Source: Ridgeia piscesae
Taxonomy: Eukaryota; Annelida; Polychaeta; Sabellida; Siboglinidae
DNA length: 64,000 bases
Assembly (NCBI GenBank): GCA_025642075.2
Contig: JAODUO010000583.1
Coordinates: forward strand, 132,501-196,500
Reading direction: 5' to 3'
A program made the translations under genes and the position numbers. The notes under the pieces were generated by a model that worked only from the letters and a program-made list of their open reading frames with translations, did no database searches and had not been told where the DNA came from. Shown piece by piece: positions 1-11,049 of this stretch (within the stretch, counting starts at the first letter, position 1; each line of letters begins with the position of its first letter).

Positions 1-664
1 GTGTCGGGCGAATGCGTTTGTATTCTTCTTCGTCGTCGTTTACCATGGTCCCTTTGTGGCCACGGCATGTAATCTATCTGGCCTTGGACAAGTCGTCTCT
101 ATCTATCACGGTTCTCAGTCATTATCTCTCAATCTCCGCCACCGACGAAGATCTAATATAATATCCCCCCTCTTTCTCTTCATTTTAAGTTTGATGAGTT
201 ATTTCTCCATCTTCCACCCTCATCTGTTTCCTCTACCTTTCTGTAACAGTTGTCCTTATGCATTTGTGTATGTTTCCTGTCCCATTTTCTTTGCTCCGCA
301 AAATGTCCGGCGTAGTTTGTATCAAAGATACGCATGCTTATAATAGTGTCACCTACAGTAGACGACACACCCTTCCACGTGCTTTTAATAGTGTCACCTA
401 CAGTAGACGACACACCCTTCCACGTGCTTTTTGTACATTGACCCTAAAGGTCGGCGATTGTGGTTAAACAGATTAAATCAACGGCGCCTGTCATTAACCT
501 TTATGGTGGATTTTGGTGTATCCCCTTTACAACTGACCGTGTGTCTGCGTGCGTTCGTGCATGTGTTAGTTTTATCACCGTTGTACACGCGTACACGTGC
601 ACGTTCGCATGAAAGCACACATTTTATGTTATGTAAAATCACGTTTATGTGAAACTGTAAGAAG
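1..664. other. Intergenic or intronic sequence, no gene recognised
   Basis: No exon with convincing splice signals or domain similarity is visible. The short open frames here lack recognisable motifs. Upstream exons of the thrombin-like protease should lie here or further left, outside the window. Confidence 0.5.
342..431. repeat. 45-bp direct tandem duplication
   Basis: Two abutting identical 45-bp copies (342-386 and 387-431), each starting AATAGTGTCACCTACAGTAG and ending CACGTGCTTTT. The identity suggests a recent duplication. Confidence 0.9.
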
Positions 665-756
665 AGTGACGGTCAGTGAGAGTGAGAGTGAGAGTGAGCG
701 AGAGTGAGAGAGAGTGAGAGAGTGAGAGAGAGAGAGAGAGGAGAGAGAGAGGAGGA

Positions 757-794
<38 letters not shown>

Positions 795-821
795 GAGAGT
801 GAGAGAGATGAAGAAGTGAGC

Positions 822-893
<72 letters not shown>

Positions 894-916
894 AGAGGAC
901 AGAGTGAGAGAGTGAG

Positions 917-947
<31 letters not shown>

Positions 948-950
948 GAG

Positions 951-991
<41 letters not shown>

Positions 992-1515
992 GAGAGAGTG
1001 AGAGAGAGAGTGAGAGAGAGGAGGGGAGAGAGGAGAGAGAGAGAGAGAGGGGAGGAGAGAGTGAGAGAGAGAGAGAGAGAGGAGAGGAGTGAGAGAGAGA
1101 GAGAGAGAGAGAGAGTGAGAGAGAGAGAGAGTGAGAGAGAGAGAGGAGGAGAGAGAGAGAGAGTGGAGAGGGAGGAGAGAGTGAGAGGAGAGAGAGAGAG
1201 AGGAGGAGCAGGGAGGAGAGGAGGGAGGAGGGAGGAGGGAGAGAGAGGAGAGGAGAGGGAGCAGGGAGGAGGGAGGAGGGAGAGAGGGAGAGGGAGAGGA
1301 GGAGGCAGGGAGAGGGAGGAGGGAGGAGGGAGAAAGGGAGAGAGAGGGAGAGGGGGAGGGAGAGGGAGGAGAGGGAGGAGAGAGGGAGAGGGAGAGGGAG
1401 AGGGAGAGGGAGAGGGAGAGGGAGAGGGAGAGGAGAGGAGAGGAGAGGAGAGAGGAGAGAGAGAGAGAGAGAGAGGAGAGAGGGAGAGGGAGAGGGAGAG
1501 GGGAGGGAGAGAGAA
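665..1515. repeat. (GA)n/(GGGAGA)n polypurine tract
   Basis: About 850 bp of almost pure purine on the + strand. It begins with GA dinucleotides carrying GTGA interruptions and passes into GGGAGA/GGAGA units. Long open frames on both strands (Arg-Glu on +, Ser-Leu on -) are repeat artefacts. Confidence 0.95.
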
Positions 1516-1555
1516 AAGCAAGCAACGAAGACAACGCAACGAAGAAGAAGGAAGC

Positions 1556-1777
1556 AAAGCAACGCAACGCAACGCAACGCAACGCAACGCAACGCAACGC
1601 AACGCAACGCAACGCAACGCAACGCAACGCAACGCAACGCAACGCAACGCAACGCAACGCAACGCAACGCAACGCAACGCAACGCAACGCAACGCAAAGC
1701 AAAGCAAAGCAAAGCAAAGCAAAGCAAAGCAAAGCAAAGCAAAGCAAAGCAAAGCAAAGCAAAGCAAAGCAAAGCAA
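1556..1777. repeat. (CGCAA)n passing into (AGCAA)n pentamer array
   Basis: Roughly 28 CGCAA pentamers are followed without a break by about 16 AGCAA pentamers. One G/C position changes and then stays changed, as expected of a tandem array growing by slippage from a point variant. Confidence 0.95.
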
Positions 1778-1965
1778 TATAATATTATGCTGTTCTCAAG
1801 ACCTGTCGTATATTAACACAAACAACTGAACGCGCCCTGTGCCCTCACATCACCCGATTATTAGCGCCATCGTTTCGAACGACCCACTTTGCAAAGGCAC
1901 ACTTGATATCCGCATCTTGCTACCACGATCGACTACAACTCTAAACCAACCCCGCCGTGTTGCAG

Positions 1966-2245
1966 TGTGTGGTCAGGCCGTCCTCAACCAGCCGGGCGAC
2001 AGTCTGCCGAAGCGCATCGGCTTCATCATCGGCGGTCAGGACGCGATGCTGGGCGCGGCCCCGTGGCAGGTGATGCTGTACGAGTCGCTGGCCAAGAGCT
2101 TCTGCAGCGGCGTGCTCGTCAGCAACCGCTGGGTCATCACGGCGGCGCACTGCTTCGTCAACTTCCAGCAGCAGTTCCGGCGCAGTCTGACGTCAGCGAA
2201 CCTCGTTCTGAAGCTCGGCAAGCATAAGCGTCTGCAGCGCAGCAG
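1966..2245 (+). CDS. Thrombin-like serine protease, penultimate coding exon (5'-partial gene)
   Basis: This exon encodes the N-terminal half of a chymotrypsin-fold (S1A) protease. The acceptor is TGTTGCAG at 1965 and the donor AG|GTGAGG at 2246. The first codon is split (2 nt), so upstream exons must exist. Counting the first complete codon as residue 1 (a Cys), the mature-chain start IIGG is at 20-23, then PWQVMLYE and TAAHC with the catalytic His61 (2148-2150). The order of Cys1, the Cys46/Cys62 pair, the long insertion after TAAHC and the LGKH stretch matches prothrombin better than trypsin. The residue before IIGG is Phe, not Arg/Lys, with a KR pair three residues earlier, so the zymogen activation site is unusual. 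Gla, kringle or other upstream modules cannot be seen. It could also be another clotting-type invertebrate S1A protease. Confidence 0.88.
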
Positions 2246-2774
2246 GTGAGGTCAAATGATTGATTTACATCCGCGTTCTGGGTTGTTAATATAAAGGTAG
2301 CTCTCTCGGTTTTGAGGTGTCCCATATTTTTGAGTTATTTACCCCAAAGTAGAAACAAACGGGGAATTTGACATCAGGAATATAACGCCCAATTGTTTGA
2401 GCCAGTATTTAGCTATACGAATCAAAAATGACAATTTCGAGATAACCAAGAAGAACATAATTTCGTTAAAAATATGAACGTTATTCGTGAAAAATGTTAT
2501 CAAGTTGAAAGAATAATATATCAAAGCAATTTTGTATTCACAACTAAACAAAAATCAACTCATAGCGTCGTTTCAACCGCCATCGGTGGGCATCATCAGG
2601 AAGCGAATCTTCACTGCTCATCGGTTGAAGATTAAGTCCCTGGTGAAGGCCATTAGTGGTCGTTAAAAGGTCGATGTTAGTCGAAATTTGGCAGTTGTAA
2701 ATTAAGAAATGTACTTTAATATATGAAAATTATTGATGTCACCTGTTGAAAAACAAACACGTGTCTGAGTGCAG

Positions 2775-3300
2775 GTACGAGAGAAACGTAAAGATGGCGC
2801 GAGTGCGGATCCACAGTGACTTTGACGGCGAGCGGTACAACAACGACATCGCCCTCATTGAGCTGATTGACGAGGTCGAGTTCAGCGACTACATCCGTCC
2901 CATCTGTCTGACGCGCTCCCAGGAGATCCTGTGGAACATCACGGCTCCGGGGACCTTCGGGATTGTGACGGGCTGGGGCATGCTGATGGAGGACGGGCCT
3001 TCTCCCATCACCCTCAACGAGGTACGGCTGCCGCTGGTCCCCCAGGCCGTGTGTGCCGCGTCGACACAGTTCAGCATCTCCGACAACATGTTCTGCGCCG
3101 GCTACCAACGGGACATCGTCGGCGACGCGTGCATCGGCGACAGCGGCGGACCGTTCTCCGTCGAGTACTTCGGGCGCTGGTACCTCGTCGGACTCGTCAG
3201 CTGGGGCGAGGGTTGTGGACGCTCCGGAAAGTTCGGCTTCTACACGAATGTGTCCAAGTACACGGACTGGCTGGCCGAAGGAATGGGAACGACGCGATGA
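2775..3300 (+). CDS. Thrombin-like serine protease, terminal coding exon
   Basis: The acceptor is GTGCAG at 2774. The split Arg codon (AG|G) joins the previous exon in phase across a 529-bp intron to give SRYERNV, which resembles the stretch after the thrombin 70-loop. Visible motifs are the catalytic Asp in NNDIAL, FSDYIRPICL, VTGWG, DNMFCAGY, and GDACIGDSGGP with the catalytic Ser and an Asp at the S1-base position (cleavage after Arg/Lys expected). VSWGEGC then GKFGFYTNV follow. Phe at the position equivalent to chymotrypsin 225 is the Tyr/Phe state associated with Na+-responsive proteases, rather than Pro. Cysteines for the four thrombin-type disulfides are present across the two exons. 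The autolysis-loop region is shorter than in vertebrate thrombin. The stop is TGA at 3298-3300. Confidence 0.9.
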
Positions 3301-3566
3301 GTCGTTTTTAGGCGACGTGTATATCCTGATAGAATGATGGGGGAGAGGGAAAGAAACCAGAAATGTGAGAGCGAATGTAAGAGCGAATGTGAGAGCGAAT
3401 GTGGGCGCGAATACAAGAGCGAATATGAGAGCGAATGTAAGAGCGGGTGTGACAACGAATGCAATGCTGAACGCGAGAGACCGTAAGAGCGAATGCACGA
3501 GCAAATGAGAGTGCTAGTGCAAGAAAAAGAACTAGTGCAAGGGGCAGAGATAGTGTGGAAGCTGGT

Positions 3567-3655
3567 GCGAGAGCGAGAGCGAGAGCGAGAGCGAGAGCGA
3601 GAGCGAGAGCGAGAGCGAGAGCGAGAGCGAGAGCGAGAGCGAGAGCGAGAGCATC
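3567..3655. repeat. (GAGCGA)n hexamer microsatellite in the protease 3' UTR
   Basis: About 15 perfect GAGCGA units, preceded from about 3366 by diverged GAGCGAAT-type units. This lies between the protease stop codon and its candidate poly(A) signal, so it is probably transcribed. Confidence 0.9.
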
Positions 3656-4017
3656 AGCGAGAGTTAATGCGAGAGCCGAGCGAGTGTGCAAGTCAAACAG
3701 CTAAAAGTGTACAAAACTATTAAGATATATAAGGAGTTAATCTTGTTTATCTGATATATTACTTTACGTATAACGATCTACGGGGGACATTTTGTAAAAA
3801 CAAATTGGGACAAAATTAAATTGCATAATATTCATTTACAAAGCTAATATTGCAAGTGTTCTAATGAACTTTTCCTCATACATAAATGGAATATAATTGT
3901 TTTTAGAGGTTTTCTATGCATATATGTAAAACTTCTGAAGTAATTCAATGAAACATGTTGTTAGTTGTGCCACATCTGTAATCTAGCGACGTTAATTAGC
4001 GACGATTTTTATTTCAT

Positions 4018-4023
4018 AATAAA
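4018..4023 (+). terminator. Candidate poly(A) signal of the thrombin-like protease
   Basis: AATAAA about 720 bp after the stop codon, followed at once by a GT-rich stretch (TGTGTTTGTATTG), as expected of a downstream element. No transcript evidence is available. Confidence 0.5.
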
Positions 4024-4804
4024 TGTGTTTGTATTGATTAATAATATGTTTATATTTAATTGCACGATTCCTTTACCCGGTGATTTACTACGTTACAATC
4101 GTTTGTTTGCTTGTTTTTTGTTTTTGTTTTAAAATGTCATATATTTGTTGTGGTTCAAGTTTGTTCCTTTATTGATCATCTTTGTTCGATGAGTTCACGC
4201 TTATATTTTAATCACGTTAAGTTTATGATTTTGTGATTACATTTTGCTCTTGTGACCGAATCATCAACATTAAAAATGAGGTATTACAACCGTATTGTTT
4301 GTGTGCTATTACAACGGCAATACTCGTTTATGTTACGCCTGACTGACGAGTTATTTCGCGTCACAGATACGTAACAATGAAAACCCACGCGTATAGGGCC
4401 TGCCTACTATACACTGAACTTCTAAACATGACTCGCGTACTTTACTTCTTAGTCACTATCATAAATGTTTATAAACGTGACAAGTTTATACACTCGTACG
4501 CCTTCGTCAAACACGATAATACATTAATCCTCCAGTTCGACTGTAACGAGTCGCCCGTCGAATACATTATTTACAAGTAGGCCAATAACGTACGCCAAAC
4601 AATACAACTCTCTGCGGTTACCGTCGGCGCGATGAATCAATACATACTAATCACACACACGGTGCTATCTGCTGCCATAGATACGGTGTACACACACTGG
4701 GTAGTTGGCTCTCTGCCTTGACGTGTGACGTGTAGTCCGCCATGTCGTGATTCCTCCGTCGCGTAACAGCCAAGTCTCGGTGCCGCAGTTCTGCAGTGTC
4801 CGCC
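4024..4804. other. Intergenic spacer and presumed promoter/5' UTR of the VWC-ShKT gene
   Basis: No domain-bearing frame is visible. The sequence becomes less AT-rich after about 4560, leading to the start codon at 4805. I see no clear TATA box. Confidence 0.4.
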
Positions 4805-4904
4805 ATGTTGTATCCTCTACGCTTGGCATTGTTTCTGCTTCTGGCTGTCCCGCCCTGTTGGACACTCCGTACCCGCATAGCGGAGCTGATTACCCTTCCT
4901 TCAG
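4805..4904 (+). CDS. Secreted SVWC-ShKT protein, exon 1 (signal peptide)
   Basis: ATG at 4805 in a good context (CCGCCATGT) opens a 33-codon exon ending in the strong donor TCAG|GTGAGT. It encodes a textbook signal peptide: a short positive n-region (MLYPLR), a hydrophobic core (LALFLLLAV) and a Pro-Pro-Cys-Trp-Thr stretch suited to cleavage. It ends in phase 1 and joins exon 2 (6987) as GGG. The four exons sum to 516 nt, an exact 172 codons including stop, giving a 171-residue secreted protein. The predicted product has a signal peptide, an 8-Cys single-domain von Willebrand type C module and a 6-Cys ShKT module. SVWC proteins are best known as small secreted factors in arthropod defence and nutrition responses, while ShKT modules occur in many secreted proteins and ion-channel blockers. 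The function here is unknown. Confidence 0.72.
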
Positions 4905-5708
4905 GTGAGTACGTCAACTTGACCTCATAGATTGAACTGGACGGTAGACTGGATATACGGTAACCGGATATGGGAGGACATGTATAGTGTCAACAAACAA
5001 CACGGGTGGTATCTCTGTTAAGCTTGCAACACTGTTTCACGTAAACCAACGTATATTATAACTGGTGTACTACACAAAACAAGCTCACATATTTAAATAT
5101 TGATCGACCCAGTTCTATAGTGTTTTGTGGTTATCTCATGTTTACACATTATTACGTTGCTGAAACACATCTACACAGTTCTGCGTACATTATGTTGTTA
5201 TCTGATAACGACCACATGTATTGTCTGCCTGTACAAGAGCCTCCCAGTGGTAGACAATAAATACAACTCACATGCCAGGTGGACTAGTAGCCTTAATACA
5301 TTCATCCCCAAGAAAAATCGCTTGTCTCCCATTGTTGGTGGATACCGCCGAAATGCGAACTTTTTAAATACAAATTCATCTTTTGACCTGCATTATTAAA
5401 CACATAAATGGCAATTTAATAATTTATGATGCAACGCAATTATGTTATTCATGTCATACATATTGGTATGGTTTCACATTCACACCGGCGTGACAATGAC
5501 ATCGCCCCGTGGGGTGGGGCGGTGCACTGCCAGTAACCGCGGTACTGCACTGACATCAAGGGTCGTTTTACCGAGACTATATCAAGGGTCTGTTTTCACA
5601 CGTCCTGCCTAGAACAAAGGTCAACATTACACAGCAGTTCGGGTATCACTTTTGGGAACCGTTCATGAAACAAGGCTAGGTTTATATCGAGCATACTCTT
5701 ACCTACCG

Positions 5709-5709
5709 C

Positions 5710-5776
<67 letters not shown>

Positions 5777-5780
5777 GATA

Positions 5781-5844
<64 letters not shown>
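5709..5844. repeat. (AT)n microsatellite in intron 1 of the SVWC-ShKT gene
   Basis: Two pure AT runs separated by a short GGGATAGG interruption near 5775. The rest of this 2,082-bp intron (4905-6986) shows nothing recognisable. Confidence 0.95.
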
Positions 5845-5846
<2 letters not shown>

Positions 5847-6986
5847 GCAACTTTGAGACAGTTTTTGAGGGAAATTATGATTTTTAATTGTGTCTTTCTT
5901 AAAAGTATCCCTAGATTAAGGGTACTCGTTGTGATATTGAAAGCCATTATCAAGAGTAGCGTTATATGCCCTTCGGCTGCACCCGCCTACCCTCTTGTAT
6001 GGTGTGCATGATCTTAGGAAATGCACAACTGAATATACTTCAGGAGATTCGTTTTAAGCTTATATGCATTCAACCTGTACTGTATTAAAACATGATAATT
6101 TCGTATAAATACTTTCTCTGATACTTTTGTCTTGCAAATCAATGCATAATGTGGGTGTTATCTTCGCAATCAGCCGAAAGCTAACTGTGTGTATGCGAAT
6201 CACTTTGACTTTGCTGCCATGTGGGTAATTAATTACGAGCCCGATTAGTGAACAAAACAATGACCGTTGACTTTAAACACAGTGAACTTGTTGGATAAAA
6301 CCGAAGTCTGGCGAACTGAACCGAATATTCATGACCATGACTTATACGAATAGTAGGCGTAGCCCAAACAAGAAACATCGCATATACGCGTAAAGTGAGA
6401 ACCCACGGTCTCACTTGCTTCAGCAGCAGCTATACTCAGTTAATCGATGTACATTGAAAGCGGTGTTATTATTTCACCCGGGTAACTTTAAGCTGACACC
6501 CACCCTCCCTTTAATGACTGGTTTACTTATGTTTGTCGTTCGATTATTGTATAATTAATGTATTGTGTAGATGTTAGTTAGTAGGTAGACTGCAGATAGT
6601 TAGTAGGTTTAGTCTGACTTGTAGATCAGGGAGTTTGCATTGTTATGTGGCGATTGTCTGTATACTTGCACATGTATACTATGTACGGTCATTATTTGAA
6701 CATGTGGTTATTGCATAACATTAACACATGCAGATCTACAAGTTCACCCACAACCCTGTCTTACTCTTATTTGTTCACCAACCTGACCGAGTGTCAGGGC
6801 GATTTATTGCTAACAGACTGATTAATACCTACCAAACACAGACAGGAGGTATAATGATACTTTTGAGCTGTTTTGTTTCGAGAGTGACGTTGCCCATGTA
6901 CACACACTTGGTAGGTCGATACTAACCAAACAGGTAGGCTATTCGTTGTCACTGAGAACGTGTTGATTGGACGACCATGTTGACAG

Positions 6987-7110
6987 GGACACGGTGTCGA
7001 GACGACTCGGGGACTGAGAGAGGTGACGGTGACGTGTGGTCAACGTCGAACGTGTGTGACAGGAACAGATGTCACGAAGGCGTCTTCCTTAACTATGTTA
7101 TCAAATACGG
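6987..7110 (+). CDS. Secreted SVWC-ShKT protein, exon 2 (first half of SVWC domain)
   Basis: The acceptor is TTGACAG at 6986 (pyrimidine tract weak) and the donor CGG|GTAAGA at 7111. In the frame that joins exons 1 and 3, it reads TRC, a run rich in Asp/Gly, then VWSTSNVC, DRNRC, HEGVFLNY and a split Gly codon. It supplies Cys 1-3 of the SVWC module, and Cys 4 follows the junction (YG|C). The frame opening with an ATG here is an out-of-frame shadow. Both boundaries agree in phase with their neighbours (1 then 2), which is the main support. A microsatellite starts only about 20 bp after the donor. Confidence 0.7.
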
Positions 7111-7127
7111 GTAAGAATAAACCGTTA

Positions 7128-7252
<125 letters not shown>

Positions 7253-7317
7253 GTTAGTCGCCACTATGAAGCTGTGCATATGCGTGAATCTTACATATTA
7301 CAGCTCGGTTATACACA

Positions 7318-7505
7318 AATACGCACGCATGCACGCTCGCACGCATGCATGCACTCACACATGCACGTACACGTGCACGCGCACGCGCACGCGCACGCGC
7401 ACGCGCACGCGCACACCGCACACGCACACGCACACGCACACGCACACGCACACGCACACGCACACGCACACGCACACGCACACGCACACGCACACCACAC
7501 GCACA

Positions 7506-7587
<82 letters not shown>
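7318..7587. repeat. Composite (CGCA)/(CACG)/(CA)n microsatellite in intron 2
   Basis: A run of GCATGCAC and CGCGCA units, then CACACG units, then pure CA. It ends about 80 bp before the exon 3 acceptor. Several Thr-His and Cys-Val frames crossing it are repeat-derived. Confidence 0.97.
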
Positions 7588-7667
7588 CTGACTGACGGAC
7601 GAACTGTAATTACATTATTTATACGGGTCGATATGTCTCGCCCTTTTTTCTCTTCCCGATCTTCCAG

Positions 7668-7804
7668 ATGTCGCAAACTGACCGAACAGGAAAACCCCGA
7701 CTCTGTCAACTGTCGACCCGTGAGCGACGACAGTCAGGCGTTTCCCGACTGTTGCCCGAAACTGCAGTGTGACAGCTTCGTGCCTGATTCAGTGACGATA
7801 GCGC
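7668..7804 (+). CDS. Secreted SVWC-ShKT protein, exon 3 (second half of SVWC domain)
   Basis: The acceptor TTCCAG at 7667 follows a strong pyrimidine tract, and the donor is GCGC|GTGAGT at 7805. Spliced in phase to exon 2, it starts with the split Gly then Cys 4 (GCRKLTEQEN). It continues to a Cys in SVNC and to FPDCCPKLQC, the CC-Pro-x-x-x-Cys end typical of single-domain VWC modules. This gives eight cysteines in the module overall (exon 2: three; exon 3: five). A Ser/Asp/Val linker (DSFVPDSVTIA) follows and the exon ends in phase 1, matching exon 4. The CCP signature, good splice sites and matching phases make this the best supported exon of the gene. Confidence 0.82.
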
Positions 7805-8422
7805 GTGAGTTTGCCCTTTGTCCTGTTTACGACCCCCGCCACGACCCCTGAGGGATGATTCCCAGGGACGACCCCTCCGATAGTATCCTGGTTGAGTGAC
7901 AATATGAAAGCGGACGTTACAGACGATATCACATCCGGTTATAAAAACGATAAAAGATAAAAGACAAACACACCAGTTTTACGGTATTTTTTACTATAGT
8001 CAATGAAACTTGAAAACAAAAGTACACTGATTATCTTAGATAGTTAAGTGAATTATGTAAGCTATAACTGCTCTATATGACGCAATGTTTGATAATAATA
8101 TATTTATACTTGACCGCCATATTTAATATGGCGGTCGTGAAAGCCGGAGAAGTTAAAACATGTAATACTTCAAATCCTTTTCTTCTAAAACAGTACATTT
8201 GCATATCACAATTAGTGCTCTTTACGACGAACGGGAAACTTAATTTGGCAGCCATTTTGTAAAATGGTCCCTCACCAGCTATGTCCGTTTTTTAATCAAC
8301 CTAGTGGACTATTTTAAAGCTATATGTGTATATCACTCAAGTTAACATTTAGTGTACACGGGTCTGTAGGACAGATGCCAGGTTAAGCAGGATGACCTAT
8401 GATATCGCCTTGTTGCCTGCAG

Positions 8423-8577
8423 CTTGCCGAGACAAGGCGACGACGTTCGCGTGTACGTTCTGGGCGACACACAACGGCTGTCTCCCTCCGAGTCCCTACT
8501 ACAACTTCACGAGCAACTACTGCGCGCTCTCGTGCGGGTATGTACGGACAGGAGGCCGAACCCCCAATTGTTTATAG
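8423..8577 (+). CDS. Secreted SVWC-ShKT protein, exon 4 (ShKT domain, probable terminal exon)
   Basis: The acceptor GCCTGCAG at 8422 joins exon 3 in phase to give PCRDKATTFAC, then FWATHNGC, a Pro/Tyr/Asn linker, SNYC and ALSCG. That is the ShKT spacing (Asp after Cys 1, WA before Gly-Cys 3, C-x3-C-G at the end). Reading straight on gives YVRTGGRTPNC-Leu-stop (TAG 8575-8577), placing the sixth Cys ten residues later than the usual C-G-x-C. AATAAA at 9230 would then close the transcript. Alternatively the GTATGT at 8538 is a real donor and Cys 6 comes from a further exon. Starts at 9454 (CAG acceptor) or 9403 (weak AAG acceptor) would restore C-G-x-C in phase, but I find neither compelling. 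No channel-blocking activity can be inferred from the domain alone. Confidence 0.75.
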
Positions 8578-9229
8578 GAATTAGAGATAGCCGCAATATG
8601 TGGACAAGGGCATTCAATTTGCGTGCTGTTTTGTTTTTGTTTTTGTTGATAACTTGATGGTGATGTTTTTGATGAGGTGCAAGTGGAGGGGGGAGGGTAT
8701 AAATCGAGGCGTTGGAAAGCCTCAAGATGCTATTTTGCCGAACCTCCAGAGGTAGTGCAAATCGATGATTTTGGAGAGCGTCAACAGCTGACGAAATGTT
8801 GAATGTCACCAAAAAATATACATACAGGGCGACAGCGGTGTAGCGCTGACGCTACATCCCAGCCCCACTAATATAAATTTCGTTCCGCCGCCATGTTGTA
8901 CACAATGATTTATTCAATATAGTGACGTCAAAGCATTTATCTCCTACTTGTCTTGTGACCCTAATAATTACACATTTCCGGTGAACCAACGTACAGTCTG
9001 CAGTCTACCCAATATATCACTCTCTTCAACACTATATACATCATTGTTAAATGACATGCAATTTGACGAGCATGTCTTTATTCGATGCTATTTGTTTATA
9101 ATGTAGCTGTCCGGACATGGCGAACTGTATTTGTTCAAAAGTAGACGTCATGGTGATACATGCTGTGGTAGTAACCATGGTCAAATTAATTGGGTAACCA
9201 GTGTTCAGGTTGTACACACTCTTTCTTGA

Positions 9230-9235
9230 AATAAA
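9230..9235 (+). terminator. Candidate poly(A) signal of the SVWC-ShKT gene
   Basis: AATAAA about 650 bp after the TAG at 8577, followed by T-rich sequence. It fits the model in which 8423 starts the terminal exon. Confidence 0.4.
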
Positions 9236-9890
9236 ACATACAAGTTTATTTTAACATAATATTGGTCTTTCTTTCAAGACACATTCTGTCTCTTTATCGT
9301 TTTCGGGTTACGTTTATCAGTTCATCCTCACTAATTATCTGCATACTATGTTGATACTTATGCCCCAAATCAGTATAATGACCGTAAGTTAGAATATAAA
9401 AGGAAATGCGACGTACTTATTTCGTACCCATAAGACGATCGTTGTAAAGGCAGATTATGCACCACACCACTGCAGGGAACGGGAACGACACAAAATAATT
9501 ATGATTTGTTGGGACATGTCCTGCCACCTGGTGATCAAAACTCAGTTACATTTCAAGCTGTCACGTGTCACAGCTCGGAGACATCGTGTTTTGTGTTCGT
9601 CATTTAGGAACTGCGCAAATAATTGGTTAGTTATGCTCGACAAGTTATTGTGTTAATTAGTGAAAGTGTTTGAGTGACTTGGAGGGTGAGTTTATGTAAG
9701 TTGTTAGAAGTATGTAGTTAGTTATAGCTATTTGTTACAAAATTGTAGCTAGTTAATCTGTGAGTTAATAATTAGTTAATTAATGTGCGATTCGATGTGA
9801 ATTACTTATTTAGGAATTCATAACACCAGTTAGTAAGTGACTGATTGTTTGATTGATTGATAAATTGTTTGATAAATTGATTGATTGAGT
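9236..9890. other. Intergenic, AT-rich; possible alternative 3' exon at 9454
   Basis: CAG at 9453 opens a phase-compatible frame of about 50 codons that would complete C-G-x-C of the ShKT module and end at a TAG near 9605. The pyrimidine tract is poor, so this is only a candidate. Nothing else is seen. Confidence 0.25.
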
Positions 9891-9979
9891 GGGTGAGTGA
9901 GTGAGTGAGTGAGTGAGTGAGTGAGTGAGTGAGTGAGTGAGTGAGTGAGTGAGTGAGTGAGTGAGTGAGTGAGTGAGTG
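9891..9979. repeat. (GTGA)n tetranucleotide microsatellite
   Basis: About 22 near-perfect GTGA/GAGT units with diverged TTGA-type units before them. Confidence 0.95.
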
Positions 9980-10159
9980 GAATGAATGGAAGTGAATGCG
10001 TAAGTATGTGAGAGAGTGATCAAGTGAATGAAAAAAGAGTGAGAAATGAGTTTGCGAAATGGAAAATGAGTTAACAATGTTAATTCATTTGCATTTGAAG
10101 TTTGTGATATGTGAACTTGGTAAGAGTTAACAGCACCAATAGTTAACTTAGAAGTTTAT

Positions 10160-10990
10160 GACCACTTGTTTTTTTATTCAGACTGTGCTGATTGGCACTC
10201 TAGACAAGGCGACACTCACGACGTGCCATGGGTCATTCATCTCCGACTGTCGACTCCCGATGACGTAGGACCTACGTCATGTTTCACCAACCCCAAAGTT
10301 GATGTCCACTCAACAAATCAAGACGTCTCGTACTGCAGGCTGCAACCATCAAGGCCCATCACGATTTCATCGTAGAACTCGCCTCGACACGCCGTACCAA
10401 GGTCCACCGAATTGCGCCCGGACTATGACCGCGTTCATCCACCTCTACGTCTCCGAGTGGCCGCGCGTGTGGCGAACGAGGCGTTGTCGTAATCATCACT
10501 ATTCATTGCCGACTCTAACTACACGCGACGGCAGCGGTCGAGGACATTACTAACGCAATAATGAAGACCAGCGGCGCTGCATGGCAGTGTCAACGAAGCG
10601 TCAAATAGCCGTATATCACGCGTCGCACGTGGCTCTCGTTTAGTCGGCGACACTGCCTCGGGGCGGACCGACTTGAAAGTGGCGAGCGCGTGCTGGCTGC
10701 AGACTGCTGACTGCCGACTGGGGCGGCCGAGCGCGCAGCTATGTGACCGCCACGGCCCGGGCCGCCGCCTCGCAGCAGCGGGACACCGGGCCCAATCCGC
10801 TAGAGGGGTGTACGTGGTGCGTCGACGGCGTGTGTCCGCAGTGGTCACCGCGTCCAGCCGTCTGTCTGGTCAATACGTCCTCTTACCACTGCAGAGTTCA
10901 CATGTCAAAGTCTTCATTGGCGTCGTTGTCATCGGCGTCATCCGTTGTCGTCGTTGTCGTCATTGCTATCATGATCAATCGGATGCAGAA
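10160..10990. other. GC-richer block without an assignable gene
   Basis: Open frames around 10190-10375 and 10743-11000 have several cysteines, and the second also has a Val/Ile-rich stretch. I could not connect either in phase to the SVWC-ShKT exons or match a family. The Val run comes from a GTC/GTT repeat near 10950. Confidence 0.3.
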
Positions 10991-11049
10991 AGGGCCTACA
11001 CATGTTGTTTCATTTGTTCTTGGTGTCAACCATCCCAGTACTGTAGAAT

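Noticed and set aside
629..1816. Frames of 272-382 codons on both strands (Ser-Leu, Cys-Val-Ala-Leu, Arg-Glu)
   Set aside because: Entirely read from GA and CGCAA arrays; several frames are open at once and there is no complex sequence or start context.
10190..10375. Exon candidate with DCADWH, considered as the last Cys of the ShKT module
   Set aside because: The phase does not match the GTATGT donor at 8538 (it would give a stop), and the frame has no family similarity.
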